64,000 nucleotides of DNA, taken from the NCBI GenBank assembly GCA_016342685.1, contig JAEINU010000003.1, positions 124,001 to 188,000 of the forward strand, written 5' to 3'. The DNA is from Bacteroidales bacterium (GTDB taxonomy: Bacteria > Bacteroidota > Bacteroidia > Bacteroidales > UBA12077). Position 1 is the stretch's first letter. Every line of letters starts with the position of its first letter. The translations under genes were made by a program, and so were the position numbers. This document shows positions 8,853 to 18,722 of the stretch, one piece after another. The notes below the pieces were generated by a model, which saw only the letters and a list, made by a program, of their open reading frames with translations, was not told the DNA's origin and made no database searches.

Positions 8853-11800
8853 TTATTTGATCATTAATTTCTGAGTCCTGATTGTACCATTGGCAATAAT
8901 AGTAACAAAGTAGGTTCCAGATGAAATGTTATTTATATTTATTTCATGTTTAAATGATTTTGAGATTTGATTATAAATCACAGAACCTGCAACATCAAAT
9001 ATTTTTATTTCATAATTCAATGAATTATACTCAACCGCAAAGCTTCCATTAGATGGATTTGGATATATTGATAACTCAAGAGCATCAAGATCATTTATTC
9101 CAGTGGTCTCATCAACATCACTAATATTAACAGTAAAAGCTTTTTCAAAGCTTAATCCATCAGCATCCTCAGTTTGAATATAGATTTTATATTCATCTTT
9201 TGTTTCATAATCAATTTCAACTGCAGTTTTAAGATTTGTACCTACAATTGTAAATGAAGTGTTGTCGGCATCATTACTACCATCTCCAGACACAAAAGTG
9301 TAAGTGAAAGTATCTCCATTATCAACATCTGTAGAAGATAATTGCCCAATGATAGAACCTATATCTGAATTCTCGTTAATAGAATTTTCAGATAGATCTA
9401 TATCAGTTGGTGCTTCATTATTATCACTAACCAATATAACAAATGCTTTAGCATATGTTAAACCGTCTGCATCTTCAGTTTGAATATTGATGTGATATTC
9501 ATCTTTTGTTTCATAATTAAAAGAAACAGCTGTTTTTAAGATATTCTCTTCAATTGTAAAATCTGAATTGTCAGCATCGTTGTTACCATCTCCTGCAATT
9601 AAAGCGTAAGTGTGAGTATCGCCACTATCATCTATTGTTGATAAAGTTCCAATAGTTTCTCCAATTGTATTTCCTTCACTAATCGATAAATTAGATAAGG
9701 TAATATCTGAAGGTACATTATTGATACCCATAGTTAACTCGTCGCTATACAAAATTAAGTTAGGATAATTTGGATTCTTAACCTGAATGGAATAAACACC
9801 AACATTACTATTTGCAAAGGATGCAATTATATATTCTTCGTATGCAGACCAATCTTTCACAAGTATACCATCTTTATATACTGCATACAGATTTGTTTCG
9901 CAATTAAGATCTTCAGTAACTAATGTGTTGCAGTTAAGTATTAAAGTTTTACCTTCTGAAAAATACCTATTTTGGTCAACCATAAATAGATCTTGTTGAG
10001 GAGAATAATTTGTAGTTAAAGAACCAAAATCAAGCTTAGTTGATTCAAAATCTTCGAAAGTAAGATTGTTATTATCTAATCTTAAATTATTTAATTTTGA
10101 TAGAGTACTTAAATCTTCTAAATTATCAAGATTGTTATTGTGTAATTGTAAATCGGTTAAAGCATCTAAATTTTCTAAATTTGATGGGATTCCGCCTTCT
10201 AAGTTATTATTATGTAGATACAGCAAGTCTAGATTTACAAGGTTTCCAATTTCATTAGGTAGTTCACCATCTAAACTATTATAAGCTAAATTTAGATTAG
10301 ACATAGAAGTAAGATTTCCTATTTCAGCAGGTATGTTACCAGATAAGTTATTGGAATATAGGTTAAGGTCAACAAGATTAGTTAGATTTCCTATCTCACT
10401 TGGAATTGCGCCATTTAAATCATTATATCTTAGATCTAAAAGCTCAAGCTCAGTTAGATTTCCAATTGTTGAAGGGATATTTCCGCTGAGGCTATTTTTA
10501 TAAAATCTTAGATGTGCAAGATTAGTAAGATTTCCAATTTCTGTTGGAATAGTTCCAGTTATACCTTCTTCGTTTTCCTGAATGTCTATTTTTTCAAGAT
10601 ATGTTAGGTCTCCAATAGAAGACGGAATGGTTCCAGTTAAGCCATTAGCAACAAATTTTAATACTGTAACATGTCCTCCTTCAACAGTAACTCCTTTCCA
10701 AGTTTCAACATCCTCTCCGGTTAGCCAATTGGTGTTGTCATTCCAACTATTTCCATTTGTACTGTTGTAAAAACTAACTAAAGCATCATATTCTATTTGA
10801 GTAATTCCATGAGACCCTGTGCTATTCACAAATGCAGCCTTCGTTGTTAATGTTAAAGCTGAAAAATTAGGATTGGAAACTGCACAATAAAATATTCCAC
10901 CAGTTGTACTTAGTATGGTAAGTTCATTAGTCGTTTCTCCAACAATTTCTTCATCATTTTTATACCACTGGAAAGTATTACCCGTTCCATCGGTAGTAAA
11001 TGATAAGATGATGTTTTCTCCAGAAATTGTTTGTGTTGGTTCTGGTAATTGACCTTGAGGAGAATAAGCGTAATTTGGATTTAGAAAGTCTAGGTTATAG
11101 TTCTCTAAATCTCCAAAAGTTAATTTATTGTCATTTAGGCTAATTGTCTCAAGGAAAGAAAAACCAGTTAAATCAATTCCATTGGTGAAACCATTATGGT
11201 CTAAATATAAACTTTGTAAATTAGTTAGATTAGCTAATTCCGAAGGAATATCGCCTTCTAAATTGTTTGAAGCTAAATTTAAGTATCTAAGAATTGATAG
11301 ATTTCCAATTTCTGTAGGAATTGTTCCTGTAAATTGATTGTTTCTAAGTGATAAGTATTGTAGAGTGCTTATGCTTCCAATTTCAGCAGGAATTGTGCCT
11401 GATAATTGGTTGCTGTTTGCAACCAAATAAGCTAATTTACTACAGTTTTGTAACTCGATAGGCAATGCACCTGTAAGTTTATTGGTATATAGGTATAGAG
11501 TTTGCAAATTAGTAAGATTTCCTAATTCTGCAGGAATGTTTCCTGAGAGCTCGTTCATATGAAGATAAATACGGGTTGCATTTGTGAGATTTCCTAATTC
11601 CACAGGAATGCTTCCAGAGAATTTATTTTTTGACATATCTATATATGTTGCATTTACTAAATTCCCAATTTCAGCAGGAATATTACCAGTAATTTGAGTG
11701 TTAAATAAGCCAATAGTCCGAAGTTCGATCAAATTACCTATACTAGTTGGAATAGTTCCGCTTAATTGTAAGTCATTAAGCCAAAGACTTATCAGCTTTG

Positions 11801-14702
11801 TTAAGTTCCCAATTTCAGTCGGAATTGATCCAGTAAGTTGGTTAAATCCAATGTCAAGAGTTGTTAAATTTGTTAAGTTCCCAATTTCAATAGGAATAGT
11901 TCCCGATAATTGATTTTCCCATAGGTTTAATTCACCCAAAGCATTTAAATTTCCAATTTCTGATGGAATTTCACCAGTAATTGCATTATGATCAAGATTT
12001 AATGAAACAAGATTACTAAATACTCCAATTTCAGTTGGAAGTGTTCCAGAAAGATTGTTTTCAGAAAGGTTTATTGCATTTATATGCCCGTCTAAAACAG
12101 TAATTCCAACCCATTCATTAACATTTTTTTCACTTAACCAATTTGAGTTATTATTCCACGACGTTCCATTTGTAGAATTGTAAAATTCAACCAGAGCATT
12201 GTATTCGTTCTCGTAAACCCCATGATTTACAGTCATATTAAAGGCTGTTTTTTCAGTTTCTAAGATTAGTTCTGGGTATGTTGGATTTGAAACCATACAA
12301 TAATAGAATCCTTCAACAGTATTATCTATAGTTAAAGTGTTAGTAACTTCGCTTGGTAAAATTCCACTCATGCTGTACCACTGGTATGTATTTCCTGTTC
12401 CATCTGTTGTTACAGTTAAAGTTGTTGTATTATTGCCATTATCAACTTGTGCTGGTTCTGCTATTTTAGATTGAGGAGCGTAACTTGCTAATAAAAGTGT
12501 TGAAAAATCTAGGCCGCAGCTTTCTATATCTCCAAAAGTAAATTTGTTATTTTCTATTTCTAGATATTGTATATCGGTAGTAGTTAAAACTGATAAGTCT
12601 GTTAATTGATTGTCGCTTGCATATAAATATTGTAAGCTGTGGCAATTATTTAAGGTTGAAGGAACAGATCCAATTAATTGGTTGTTTTCTAATACCAATC
12701 TGTATAAGGTACTTATATTACCTAATTCTGCAGGAATTTCTCCTGTTAAGTTATTAAAAGATAAATACAGATGAGTTAGTTTAGATAGACTTCCTAAAAC
12801 AATTGGAATTGTGCCTGTTAAATCATTCTTGTGTAGTTGTAATATTGTCAGGTTCGTCAAGTTTCCAAGTTCAACGGGAATCAATCCCCCAAGTAAATTA
12901 TTATCTAAGAATAATGTATTAAGATTTGTTAGATTTCCAATTTCAGCAGGTATTGTTCCTGACAATTGATTAAAATCAAGATCTAAATTGGTAAGATTGG
13001 TTAAATTTCCAACTTCTTTAGGTATTGTGCCAGTTAAATAATTAAAATATAACTGAATAGTGTTTAGATATACCAATTGTCCAATTTCAGGAATGATTGT
13101 GCCGCTTAGATTATTTGAATGTAAATCAATGTCAGTAACATGTCCTCCCAGTACTGTAACTCCGTTCCAATTATCAACATCTTCTTCCGATAACCAATTG
13201 GTATTATTTGTCCAGTTAGCTCCATTGGTTGCATTGTAAAAACTTACTAATACATCATGTTCTTCTTGGGTTACACCATTAACTGATGTTTTATTAAAGA
13301 ATAAATCTTCTGATGTTAATTTTAAGTCTGGATATGTTGGATTACTTACAGTGCAATAGAATATACCTTCATCTGAGCTATTAGAAAGTATTAACGAACT
13401 GTTAGTTTCTCCTGGTAGTTCGACGCCTTCGTTATACCATTGGTAAGTGTTTCCCGTCCCATCAGTAGTAACAGTTAATGTTGTTGTGCCATTGCCATTA
13501 TCTGTTAAGCTTGGTATAGTAATTTTATCTTGTGGAGAATAAACTATGGGGTTTAATGTAGAAAAATCCAATCCTGTATTTTCAAAATCGCCAAAACTAA
13601 ATTTGTTTTTGTTAAAGTAAATGCCTTTCAGGTTAGTTGATGTTAAATTGGGTAAATCAGTTAATAAATTATTTAATAAATACAAATATTGCAAATTAGT
13701 TAAGCTATTTAACTCGTTGGGTACTGCGCCTGAAAGTTGATTGTTATATAAGTACAACGCACTTAATGAGGTACAACTCCCAATCTCCGAAGGAATACTT
13801 CCCGAAAGTTGATTGTTATATAAATACAAGGAGCTCATTGAAGTGCAATTCCCTATTTCTGAAGGGATGCTGCCTGAAATTTGATTATTACTTACATTCA
13901 AGTATTGTAAGTTTGTAAGATTTCCAATTGTTGTAGGAATTGATCCTGTGAGTTCGTTTTTATATAGTGTTATCTGGAATAATCCTGTTAAGTTTCCAAA
14001 TTCGCTGGGAATGCTTCCTGTTAATTGATTATTGTGTAATAGAATATCTGTAAGTGTGGTTGCATTTCCTAATTCAGCAGGAATTGATCCCGAAAGTTGG
14101 GTGTCATATAATCCCAGATAACTTAATAAGGGCAAATTCCCTAATTCAGAAGGAATGCTTCCTGTTAGGTTATTTCCATTCAATATTAAAATTTGTAGTG
14201 TAGAAACACTTCCTATTTCAGAAGGGATAGATCCAATTAAATTGTTGTTATCTAGATCAATGGAGCCAATAGATCCTCCAGCAGCAGTTATGCCAAACCA
14301 AGATTCAACAGGTCCCATTAACCAATTTTCGTTATTATACCACTGATCACCATTTGTTGAGTTGTACAATGCTACTAATGCTAAAGAATCGGAAGTACTA
14401 ACACCTGCTTTAGAAGCCCCATCAGTTTTTGGTAAAACTAATTGTGCTCTGCTAAAATCAAGTTTTGTTTCAATTTCAACTTCATTTTTAAAATTTTGAA
14501 CCTTTGGTTCTTTGGTTTTAGGCTCTTGCACTATAGCCTTCTTTGTAGGTTTATATGTTTTTTGTTTTAAAAGGTAATCATCCTTTAGATAATTATCTTC
14601 ATGAGTTAGTTGATTGTCAAAATCCACCATATTAGATTTTTGACAATACGCGTTTGTTAATAATAAGCAAATGCTTAAAATTAAGAGTAATCGTTTTTTC
14701 AT
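8853..14702 (-). CDS. Giant multi-module leucine-rich-repeat T9SS surface protein
   Basis: A 1949-residue secreted protein. The order is: signal peptide (1-20) and a lysine-rich linker, then four copies of one composite module starting at about residues 117, 489, 841 and 1314. Each module has a cap (for example YNSTNGDQWYNNENW), then 24-residue plant-type LRRs (LSGTIPAEIGNLTNL), 8, 7, 12 and 7 by my count, and then an Ig-like domain (TDGTGNTYQWY, FYCTVSNP). Two cadherin-like repeats follow (about 1660-1860; NEAPTDIDLS, ETKDEYKIYIQTEDADGL). A type A sorting domain (LSIYPNPSNGSFAVEYN) closes the protein. The family is exported by T9SS; binding of protein or glycan ligands is inferred from the architecture. 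It is monocistronic with a strong terminator. The near-identical repeats make length variation by recombination likely. Confidence 0.92.
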   Translation of the reverse strand: MKKRLLLILSICLLLTNAYCQKSNMVDFDNQLTHEDNYLKDDYLLKQKTYKPTKKAIVQEPKTKEPKVQNFKNEVEIETKLDFSRAQLVLPKTDGASKAGVSTSDSLALVALYNSTNGDQWYNNENWLMGPVESWFGITAAGGSIGSIDLDNNNLIGSIPSEIGSVSTLQILILNGNNLTGSIPSELGNLPLLSYLGLYDTQLSGSIPAELGNATTLTDILLHNNQLTGSIPSEFGNLTGLFQITLYKNELTGSIPTTIGNLTNLQYLNVSNNQISGSIPSEIGNCTSMSSLYLYNNQLSGSIPSEIGSCTSLSALYLYNNQLSGAVPNELNSLTNLQYLYLLNNLLTDLPNLTSTNLKGIYFNKNKFSFGDFENTGLDFSTLNPIVYSPQDKITIPSLTDNGNGTTTLTVTTDGTGNTYQWYNEGVELPGETNSSLILSNSSDEGIFYCTVSNPTYPDLKLTSEDLFFNKTSVNGVTQEEHDVLVSFYNATNGANWTNNTNWLSEEDVDNWNGVTVLGGHVTDIDLHSNNLSGTIIPEIGQLVYLNTIQLYFNYLTGTIPKEVGNLTNLTNLDLDFNQLSGTIPAEIGNLTNLNTLFLDNNLLGGLIPVELGNLTNLTILQLHKNDLTGTIPIVLGSLSKLTHLYLSFNNLTGEIPAELGNISTLYRLVLENNQLIGSVPSTLNNCHSLQYLYASDNQLTDLSVLTTTDIQYLEIENNKFTFGDIESCGLDFSTLLLASYAPQSKIAEPAQVDNGNNTTTLTVTTDGTGNTYQWYSMSGILPSEVTNTLTIDNTVEGFYYCMVSNPTYPELILETEKTAFNMTVNHGVYENEYNALVEFYNSTNGTSWNNNSNWLSEKNVNEWVGITVLDGHINAINLSENNLSGTLPTEIGVFSNLVSLNLDHNAITGEIPSEIGNLNALGELNLWENQLSGTIPIEIGNLTNLTTLDIGFNQLTGSIPTEIGNLTKLISLWLNDLQLSGTIPTSIGNLIELRTIGLFNTQITGNIPAEIGNLVNATYIDMSKNKFSGSIPVELGNLTNATRIYLHMNELSGNIPAELGNLTNLQTLYLYTNKLTGALPIELQNCSKLAYLVANSNQLSGTIPAEIGSISTLQYLSLRNNQFTGTIPTEIGNLSILRYLNLASNNLEGDIPSELANLTNLQSLYLDHNGFTNGIDLTGFSFLETISLNDNKLTFGDLENYNLDFLNPNYAYSPQGQLPEPTQTISGENIILSFTTDGTGNTFQWYKNDEEIVGETTNELTILSTTGGIFYCAVSNPNFSALTLTTKAAFVNSTGSHGITQIEYDALVSFYNSTNGNSWNDNTNWLTGEDVETWKGVTVEGGHVTVLKFVANGLTGTIPSSIGDLTYLEKIDIQENEEGITGTIPTEIGNLTNLAHLRFYKNSLSGNIPSTIGNLTELELLDLRYNDLNGAIPSEIGNLTNLVDLNLYSNNLSGNIPAEIGNLTSMSNLNLAYNSLDGELPNEIGNLVNLDLLYLHNNNLEGGIPSNLENLDALTDLQLHNNNLDNLEDLSTLSKLNNLRLDNNNLTFEDFESTKLDFGSLTTNYSPQQDLFMVDQNRYFSEGKTLILNCNTLVTEDLNCETNLYAVYKDGILVKDWSAYEEYIIASFANSNVGVYSIQVKNPNYPNLILYSDELTMGINNVPSDITLSNLSISEGNTIGETIGTLSTIDDSGDTHTYALIAGDGNNDADNSDFTIEENILKTAVSFNYETKDEYHINIQTEDADGLTYAKAFVILVSDNNEAPTDIDLSENSINENSDIGSIIGQLSSTDVDNGDTFTYTFVSGDGSNDADNTSFTIVGTNLKTAVEIDYETKDEYKIYIQTEDADGLSFEKAFTVNISDVDETTGINDLDALELSIYPNPSNGSFAVEYNSLNYEIKIFDVAGSVIYNQISKSFKHEININNISSGTYFVTIIANGTIRTQKLMIK

Positions 14703-14889
14703 AAAGGTTAGTTTAATTTTAGGTTAATATAATTGTTAAATAGTTTTCTCAATATGCGTTGTCTGAAAAGAAGAAAAACGAATATAATAACAAAGATTTT
14801 AAATACAATATGTATAAATTTTTTTATAAAAAAAGTTTGTATTATATTATTAAGGTGGGAGTTGTAATTTATTTAGGTAAATGTTTCTC

Positions 14890-15303
14890 TTATTTTATCG
14901 GACCTATATCTATTGCTGATTTTATAGCTGCTTTCGCAAAATTACTTGTTCGGGTAGCACCTGATATAGCATCAATTTCTAATCTTTTACTATTCTGAAT
15001 TCGAATCTCAAATTCATCTTTATAGATGCTTCCCGGCGAACGAAATAATTTCAACAGATTAAATGTTTTAACTTGTCCATTTTCAATCTCAAATTCAACT
15101 TTCGATAATGTAATTATTCTGAATGCTTTGTATTTACCTTTGTAGACACCATCTACTAAATTGGAAGTAACTGGATTAAAATTAGAAAGATATTCTTTTG
15201 AATTATCATTCGCTTTTTTAATTAAACTAGTGAATAGTATTGGAGTTAGTATAAACGAAGCAGAGAATATTAGTATATAAGGAATTACATTTTTGAATTT
15301 CAT
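14890..15303 (-). CDS. Membrane-anchored FMN-binding domain protein
   Basis: A 137-residue protein with one N-terminal transmembrane helix (VIPYILIFSASFILTPILF) followed by a small FMN_bind domain facing outward. It contains the flavinylation-type motif DAISGATRTS. In this family the Thr of SGAT is covalently linked to FMN by ApbE. The domain is the same type as in NqrC and RnfG, but no Nqr/Rnf genes or apbE are nearby. It starts 11 bp after the priA stop and is probably the last gene of the porQ-cmk-ispH-priA operon. Role: a likely extracytoplasmic electron carrier, inferred. The Lys/Arg-rich context of the domain is short but complete. Confidence 0.8.
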   Translation of the reverse strand: MKFKNVIPYILIFSASFILTPILFTSLIKKANDNSKEYLSNFNPVTSNLVDGVYKGKYKAFRIITLSKVEFEIENGQVKTFNLLKLFRSPGSIYKDEFEIRIQNSKRLEIDAISGATRTSNFAKAAIKSAIDIGPIK

Positions 15304-15314
15304 CTAAAATTAAT

Positions 15315-17792
15315 TTATACAGGATCAACATCAATTGAAATATAAATTGCTTTAAAACGGTCAAGCACAAGTATATTTGTTATTTGTTCATTCAACAGTT
15401 GCTTTGCCTTTTGAAATGATCTTTCTCGTTCAACTTTAAGTATTATTTTCTGAATATAATTATTCTGAACCCTAGAAATAATTGGAGGCTCTGGACCTAG
15501 AATTCTTTTCCCAAAAACCTTTCTCAAATTAACTCCTAATTGTTGAGCAGCTTTGTCGGTAAGGTCTTTGTTTTTATGACGAATACTAATATTAATTAAT
15601 CTGTAAAACGGTGGATATTTAAAATTTTTTCGCTCGAACAGTTGCGATGCATACATTTCTTCGTATTTGTTATCCAATACGAATTGTAAAATTGGATGTT
15701 CAGGGTTACTCGTTTGAATAATAACTTTTCCTTGTTTATTTTTGCGTCCAGCTCTTCCGCTTACCTGAGCAATTAACTGGTAGCTTCTTTCAAATGCTCT
15801 AAAATCAGGATAATTGAGCATGTTATCGGCGTTAAGAATACCCACTAAACTTACATTGTCAAAATCTAAACCTTTCGAAACCATTTGTGTTCCAATTAAA
15901 ATGTCAATTTTACCCGTTTCAAAATCCCCAATAATTGTCTGGTATGCATTCTTCTTTCGGGTCGAATCTAAATCCATCCGAGCCACTTTTGTTTCTGGAA
16001 AGAATATTTGTATTTCATCTTCGATTTTTTCGGTTCCAAAACCCCGAGTTTGCACCGCCGTATTTCCACACGCCTTGCACGTTTTTGGCGATCGAACCGT
16101 ATAACCGCAATAATGACAAACCAATTCGTTGTTATGACGATGATAAGTTAAACTAACATCGCAGTTGGTACATTGCGGAATCCATCCACACATATCACAT
16201 TCCAGATATGGGGCAAATCCACGCCTGTTCTGAAATAGAATAATTTGTTCTCCCATTGCAAGCGAATCCTTTATTCCATCAATAAGTGCAGGCGTAAAAA
16301 GAGATTTCATCTCTTTTCTTTTTTTAGCTCTAAGAATATCTACTAAATGATTTTCAGGCAATTGAATGTTTTGATAACGGGTGGTTAGTTTAACCAATCC
16401 ATACTTATCTGCTTTTGCATTAAAATAACTCTCGATTGATGGGGTTGCCGTTCCTAACAAAACCTTTGCCTTATGCATTTGAGCTAAAACTGCGGAGCAA
16501 TCTCGCGCATTGTATCTTGGTGCCGGATCGTATTGTTTGTATGTGTTTTCGTGTTCTTCATCAACAATAATTAATCCCAAATTTGAGTAAGGCAAAAACA
16601 AAGATGAACGAACGCCAAGAATCACATCGTATTTTTTTTCTTTATCAGGATTTAAAATATTCTGATACACTTCGACACGTTCCGAATCGCTAAACTTCGA
16701 ATGATAAATCCCAACACGATTCCCAAATACAGCTGTTAAACGATTTATGATTTGTGTTGTAAGAGCAATTTCTGGTAACAGGTAAAGAACTTGTTTCCCC
16801 TTTTTAATTTGCTCATTAATTAAATGAATATAGATTTCCGTTTTTCCGCTAGAAGTTACTCCTTGAAGCAAAACAACATCCTTCTCTTTAAATTTATCAA
16901 TAATTTCCTTGTGAGCTTTCTCTTGGGCTTCTGAGAGTTCTTTAATTTCGGTTTGCTCGGTAATGGAGTTACTTAATCGACTAACTGTTTTCTCATATTC
17001 TTCAAGAATATTTTTATCGAGAAGTGTTTTTATTACTGATGAATTTGATTTAGAATCTTCAATTAACTCTTTCTTTTTTACATCAATTGTTTTTTGCTTC
17101 ATAAAACTTCCTGAGAGTTTTATAAAACTCATTAAAACATGAAGTTGTTTTGGAGCTCTTTTTAATGATTCAAATGTCTTGTTTAGATCAGATTCGGATG
17201 TTATTGAATCATTAATTTTAATATAAGATTCGGTTTTGGGTTTAAAGTTCTCCCGAAGTTTTTCTTCCAGAATTACTGCTTTTTTTTCGAGTAAAGATTT
17301 AATAATAGGAAGAGAGTCTTTACGGTCTAAAGCATTCGAAATCTCATTAATATTGGCAATGTTTTTATCTGCTAGATAGTCTAGAATAAGTGTTTCTGTA
17401 GGGGTAAATTTGTTTTGATCGATAAACTCAGGATTGTATATAACTTTTGTTTCACTCTCAAGTTTTAATCCCGATGGCAGCGCAGCTTTAAAAACTTCAC
17501 CTTCGGAACACATGTAATAATCTGCAATCCATTTCCAAAGATCAAGTTGTTTTTTATTTACAATTGGGGTTTCATCTAAAACAGAAACAATATCTTTTGT
17601 TTTATATTCTTTCGGGGCCTTTTGGTGAATAGAATGAACGATAGCGGTATAAATTTTTCTAGATCCAAACTGAACAATTACTCTCTTGCCAATTTCAATC
17701 GATTTGTATAATGAATCGGGTATGCTATAAGTAAATAATTGCTTAAGCGGCAGTGGAAGAATTAAATCGGCAAAATTGCGTTGATCGGTCAT
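15315..17792 (-). CDS. priA: Primosomal replication helicase PriA (N')
   Basis: An 825-residue superfamily-2 3'-5' DNA helicase that recognises stalled forks and D-loops and reloads the replicative helicase. The N-terminal 3'BD domain (LILPLPLKQLFTYSIPD) binds the leading-strand 3' end. The helicase core has Walker A (GVTSSGKTE, about residue 310), the DEEH box and QNRRGFAP. A zinc-binding insertion at about 534-575 carries paired cysteines (CDMCGW, CTNCDVS, CHYCGY, CKACG). Motif VI is QVSGRAGR. Length is typical of Bacteroidota PriA. It begins 34 bp after ispH and is followed closely by the FMN-binding gene. Confidence 0.96.
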   Translation of the reverse strand: MTDQRNFADLILPLPLKQLFTYSIPDSLYKSIEIGKRVIVQFGSRKIYTAIVHSIHQKAPKEYKTKDIVSVLDETPIVNKKQLDLWKWIADYYMCSEGEVFKAALPSGLKLESETKVIYNPEFIDQNKFTPTETLILDYLADKNIANINEISNALDRKDSLPIIKSLLEKKAVILEEKLRENFKPKTESYIKINDSITSESDLNKTFESLKRAPKQLHVLMSFIKLSGSFMKQKTIDVKKKELIEDSKSNSSVIKTLLDKNILEEYEKTVSRLSNSITEQTEIKELSEAQEKAHKEIIDKFKEKDVVLLQGVTSSGKTEIYIHLINEQIKKGKQVLYLLPEIALTTQIINRLTAVFGNRVGIYHSKFSDSERVEVYQNILNPDKEKKYDVILGVRSSLFLPYSNLGLIIVDEEHENTYKQYDPAPRYNARDCSAVLAQMHKAKVLLGTATPSIESYFNAKADKYGLVKLTTRYQNIQLPENHLVDILRAKKRKEMKSLFTPALIDGIKDSLAMGEQIILFQNRRGFAPYLECDMCGWIPQCTNCDVSLTYHRHNNELVCHYCGYTVRSPKTCKACGNTAVQTRGFGTEKIEDEIQIFFPETKVARMDLDSTRKKNAYQTIIGDFETGKIDILIGTQMVSKGLDFDNVSLVGILNADNMLNYPDFRAFERSYQLIAQVSGRAGRKNKQGKVIIQTSNPEHPILQFVLDNKYEEMYASQLFERKNFKYPPFYRLINISIRHKNKDLTDKAAQQLGVNLRKVFGKRILGPEPPIISRVQNNYIQKIILKVERERSFQKAKQLLNEQITNILVLDRFKAIYISIDVDPV

Positions 17793-17826
17793 TTAGTTTA
17801 GAGATTTACCAAAAAACAAATCTACT

Positions 17827-18705
17827 TTAAATTGAAAGGATTTCAATATTTTCGGCGATCTTTTCCATTAACCAACGCGGGGTGGAGGTTGCACCACAAA
17901 CTCCAATCGATTCAATATTTTTAAACCATTCAGATTTAAGTTCATCAATATCAGAAACAAAATATGTATTCGGGTTTTCTTCTTTACAAACTTTATAAAG
18001 CATTCTGCCGTTCGAACTTTTTTGTCCACTAACAAAAATGATTACATCATGTTTTTTTACAAACTCGTGAAGTTTTGGTTGGCGATGCGATACCTGACGA
18101 CAAATTGTATCATTAGAAATAAACTTAATATTTTCCGTCTGTTGTATTTCGATCATTCTTTTCTTAATCTCTTTTTGAATGTCGTAAAAGCCTTCTATGC
18201 TTTTTGTAGTTTGCGAAAAGAGGTTTACAGGTTTCGAGAAATCAATTTTATGTAAATCTTCAATTCCACTAATAACAATTGCTCTTCCATTGGTTTGCCC
18301 AACCAAACCATTTACTTCGGCGTGACCTACTTTTCCATAAATTACAACCTGTCCACCTTTTTTCAAAATGGCATCGAATCCAAGTTTGATATTGTTCTGA
18401 AGTTTTAAAACGACAGGACACGAAGCATCAATTAATTCAATGTTGTTTTTAATTGCAATTTCGTATGTTTCAGGAGGTTCACCGTGAGCGCGTAATAGTA
18501 CTTTGCAATTTTTAAGTGTTTTTAACTGATTATGCTCAATAGTAACTAAACCTTTTGTTTTTAATCGTTCGACTTCGGCGCTATTGTGAACAATATCTCC
18601 AAGGCAATATAAGGTTTCGTTTCTTTCTAACTCCATTTCTGCAAGCTGAATAGCGTTTACAACACCAAAACAAAACCCTGAATTACTATCAATTTCAATT
18701 TTCAT
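17827..18705 (-). CDS. ispH: 4-hydroxy-3-methylbut-2-enyl diphosphate reductase
   Basis: A 292-residue [4Fe-4S] enzyme (LytB) catalysing the last step of the MEP isoprenoid pathway, HMBPP to IPP and DMAPP. The three cluster-ligand cysteines are visible in SNSGFCFGVVNA (Cys12), DASCPVV (about 95) and NDTICRQVSHRQ (about 200). The catalytic glutamate region GHAEVNGL and the C-terminal GVCGATSTPRWL are also present. It follows cmk by 17 bp, in the order porQ-cmk-ispH seen in other Bacteroidota. The protein is not fused to ribosomal protein S1, as happens in some bacteria. Confidence 0.96.
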   Translation of the reverse strand: MKIEIDSNSGFCFGVVNAIQLAEMELERNETLYCLGDIVHNSAEVERLKTKGLVTIEHNQLKTLKNCKVLLRAHGEPPETYEIAIKNNIELIDASCPVVLKLQNNIKLGFDAILKKGGQVVIYGKVGHAEVNGLVGQTNGRAIVISGIEDLHKIDFSKPVNLFSQTTKSIEGFYDIQKEIKKRMIEIQQTENIKFISNDTICRQVSHRQPKLHEFVKKHDVIIFVSGQKSSNGRMLYKVCKEENPNTYFVSDIDELKSEWFKNIESIGVCGATSTPRWLMEKIAENIEILSI

Positions 18706-18722
18706 GATATCACTAAAACCAT

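Noticed and set aside
10066-14346. Several 60-70 codon plus-strand ORFs opposite the LRR gene
   Set aside because: They are antisense shadows of the regular 24-residue repeats and recur with the repeat period.
14759-14998. 79-codon plus-strand ORF between the LRR and FMN-binding genes
   Set aside because: It overlaps the 3' end of the FMN-binding gene antisense, has no family resemblance and is dominated by AT-rich codons.
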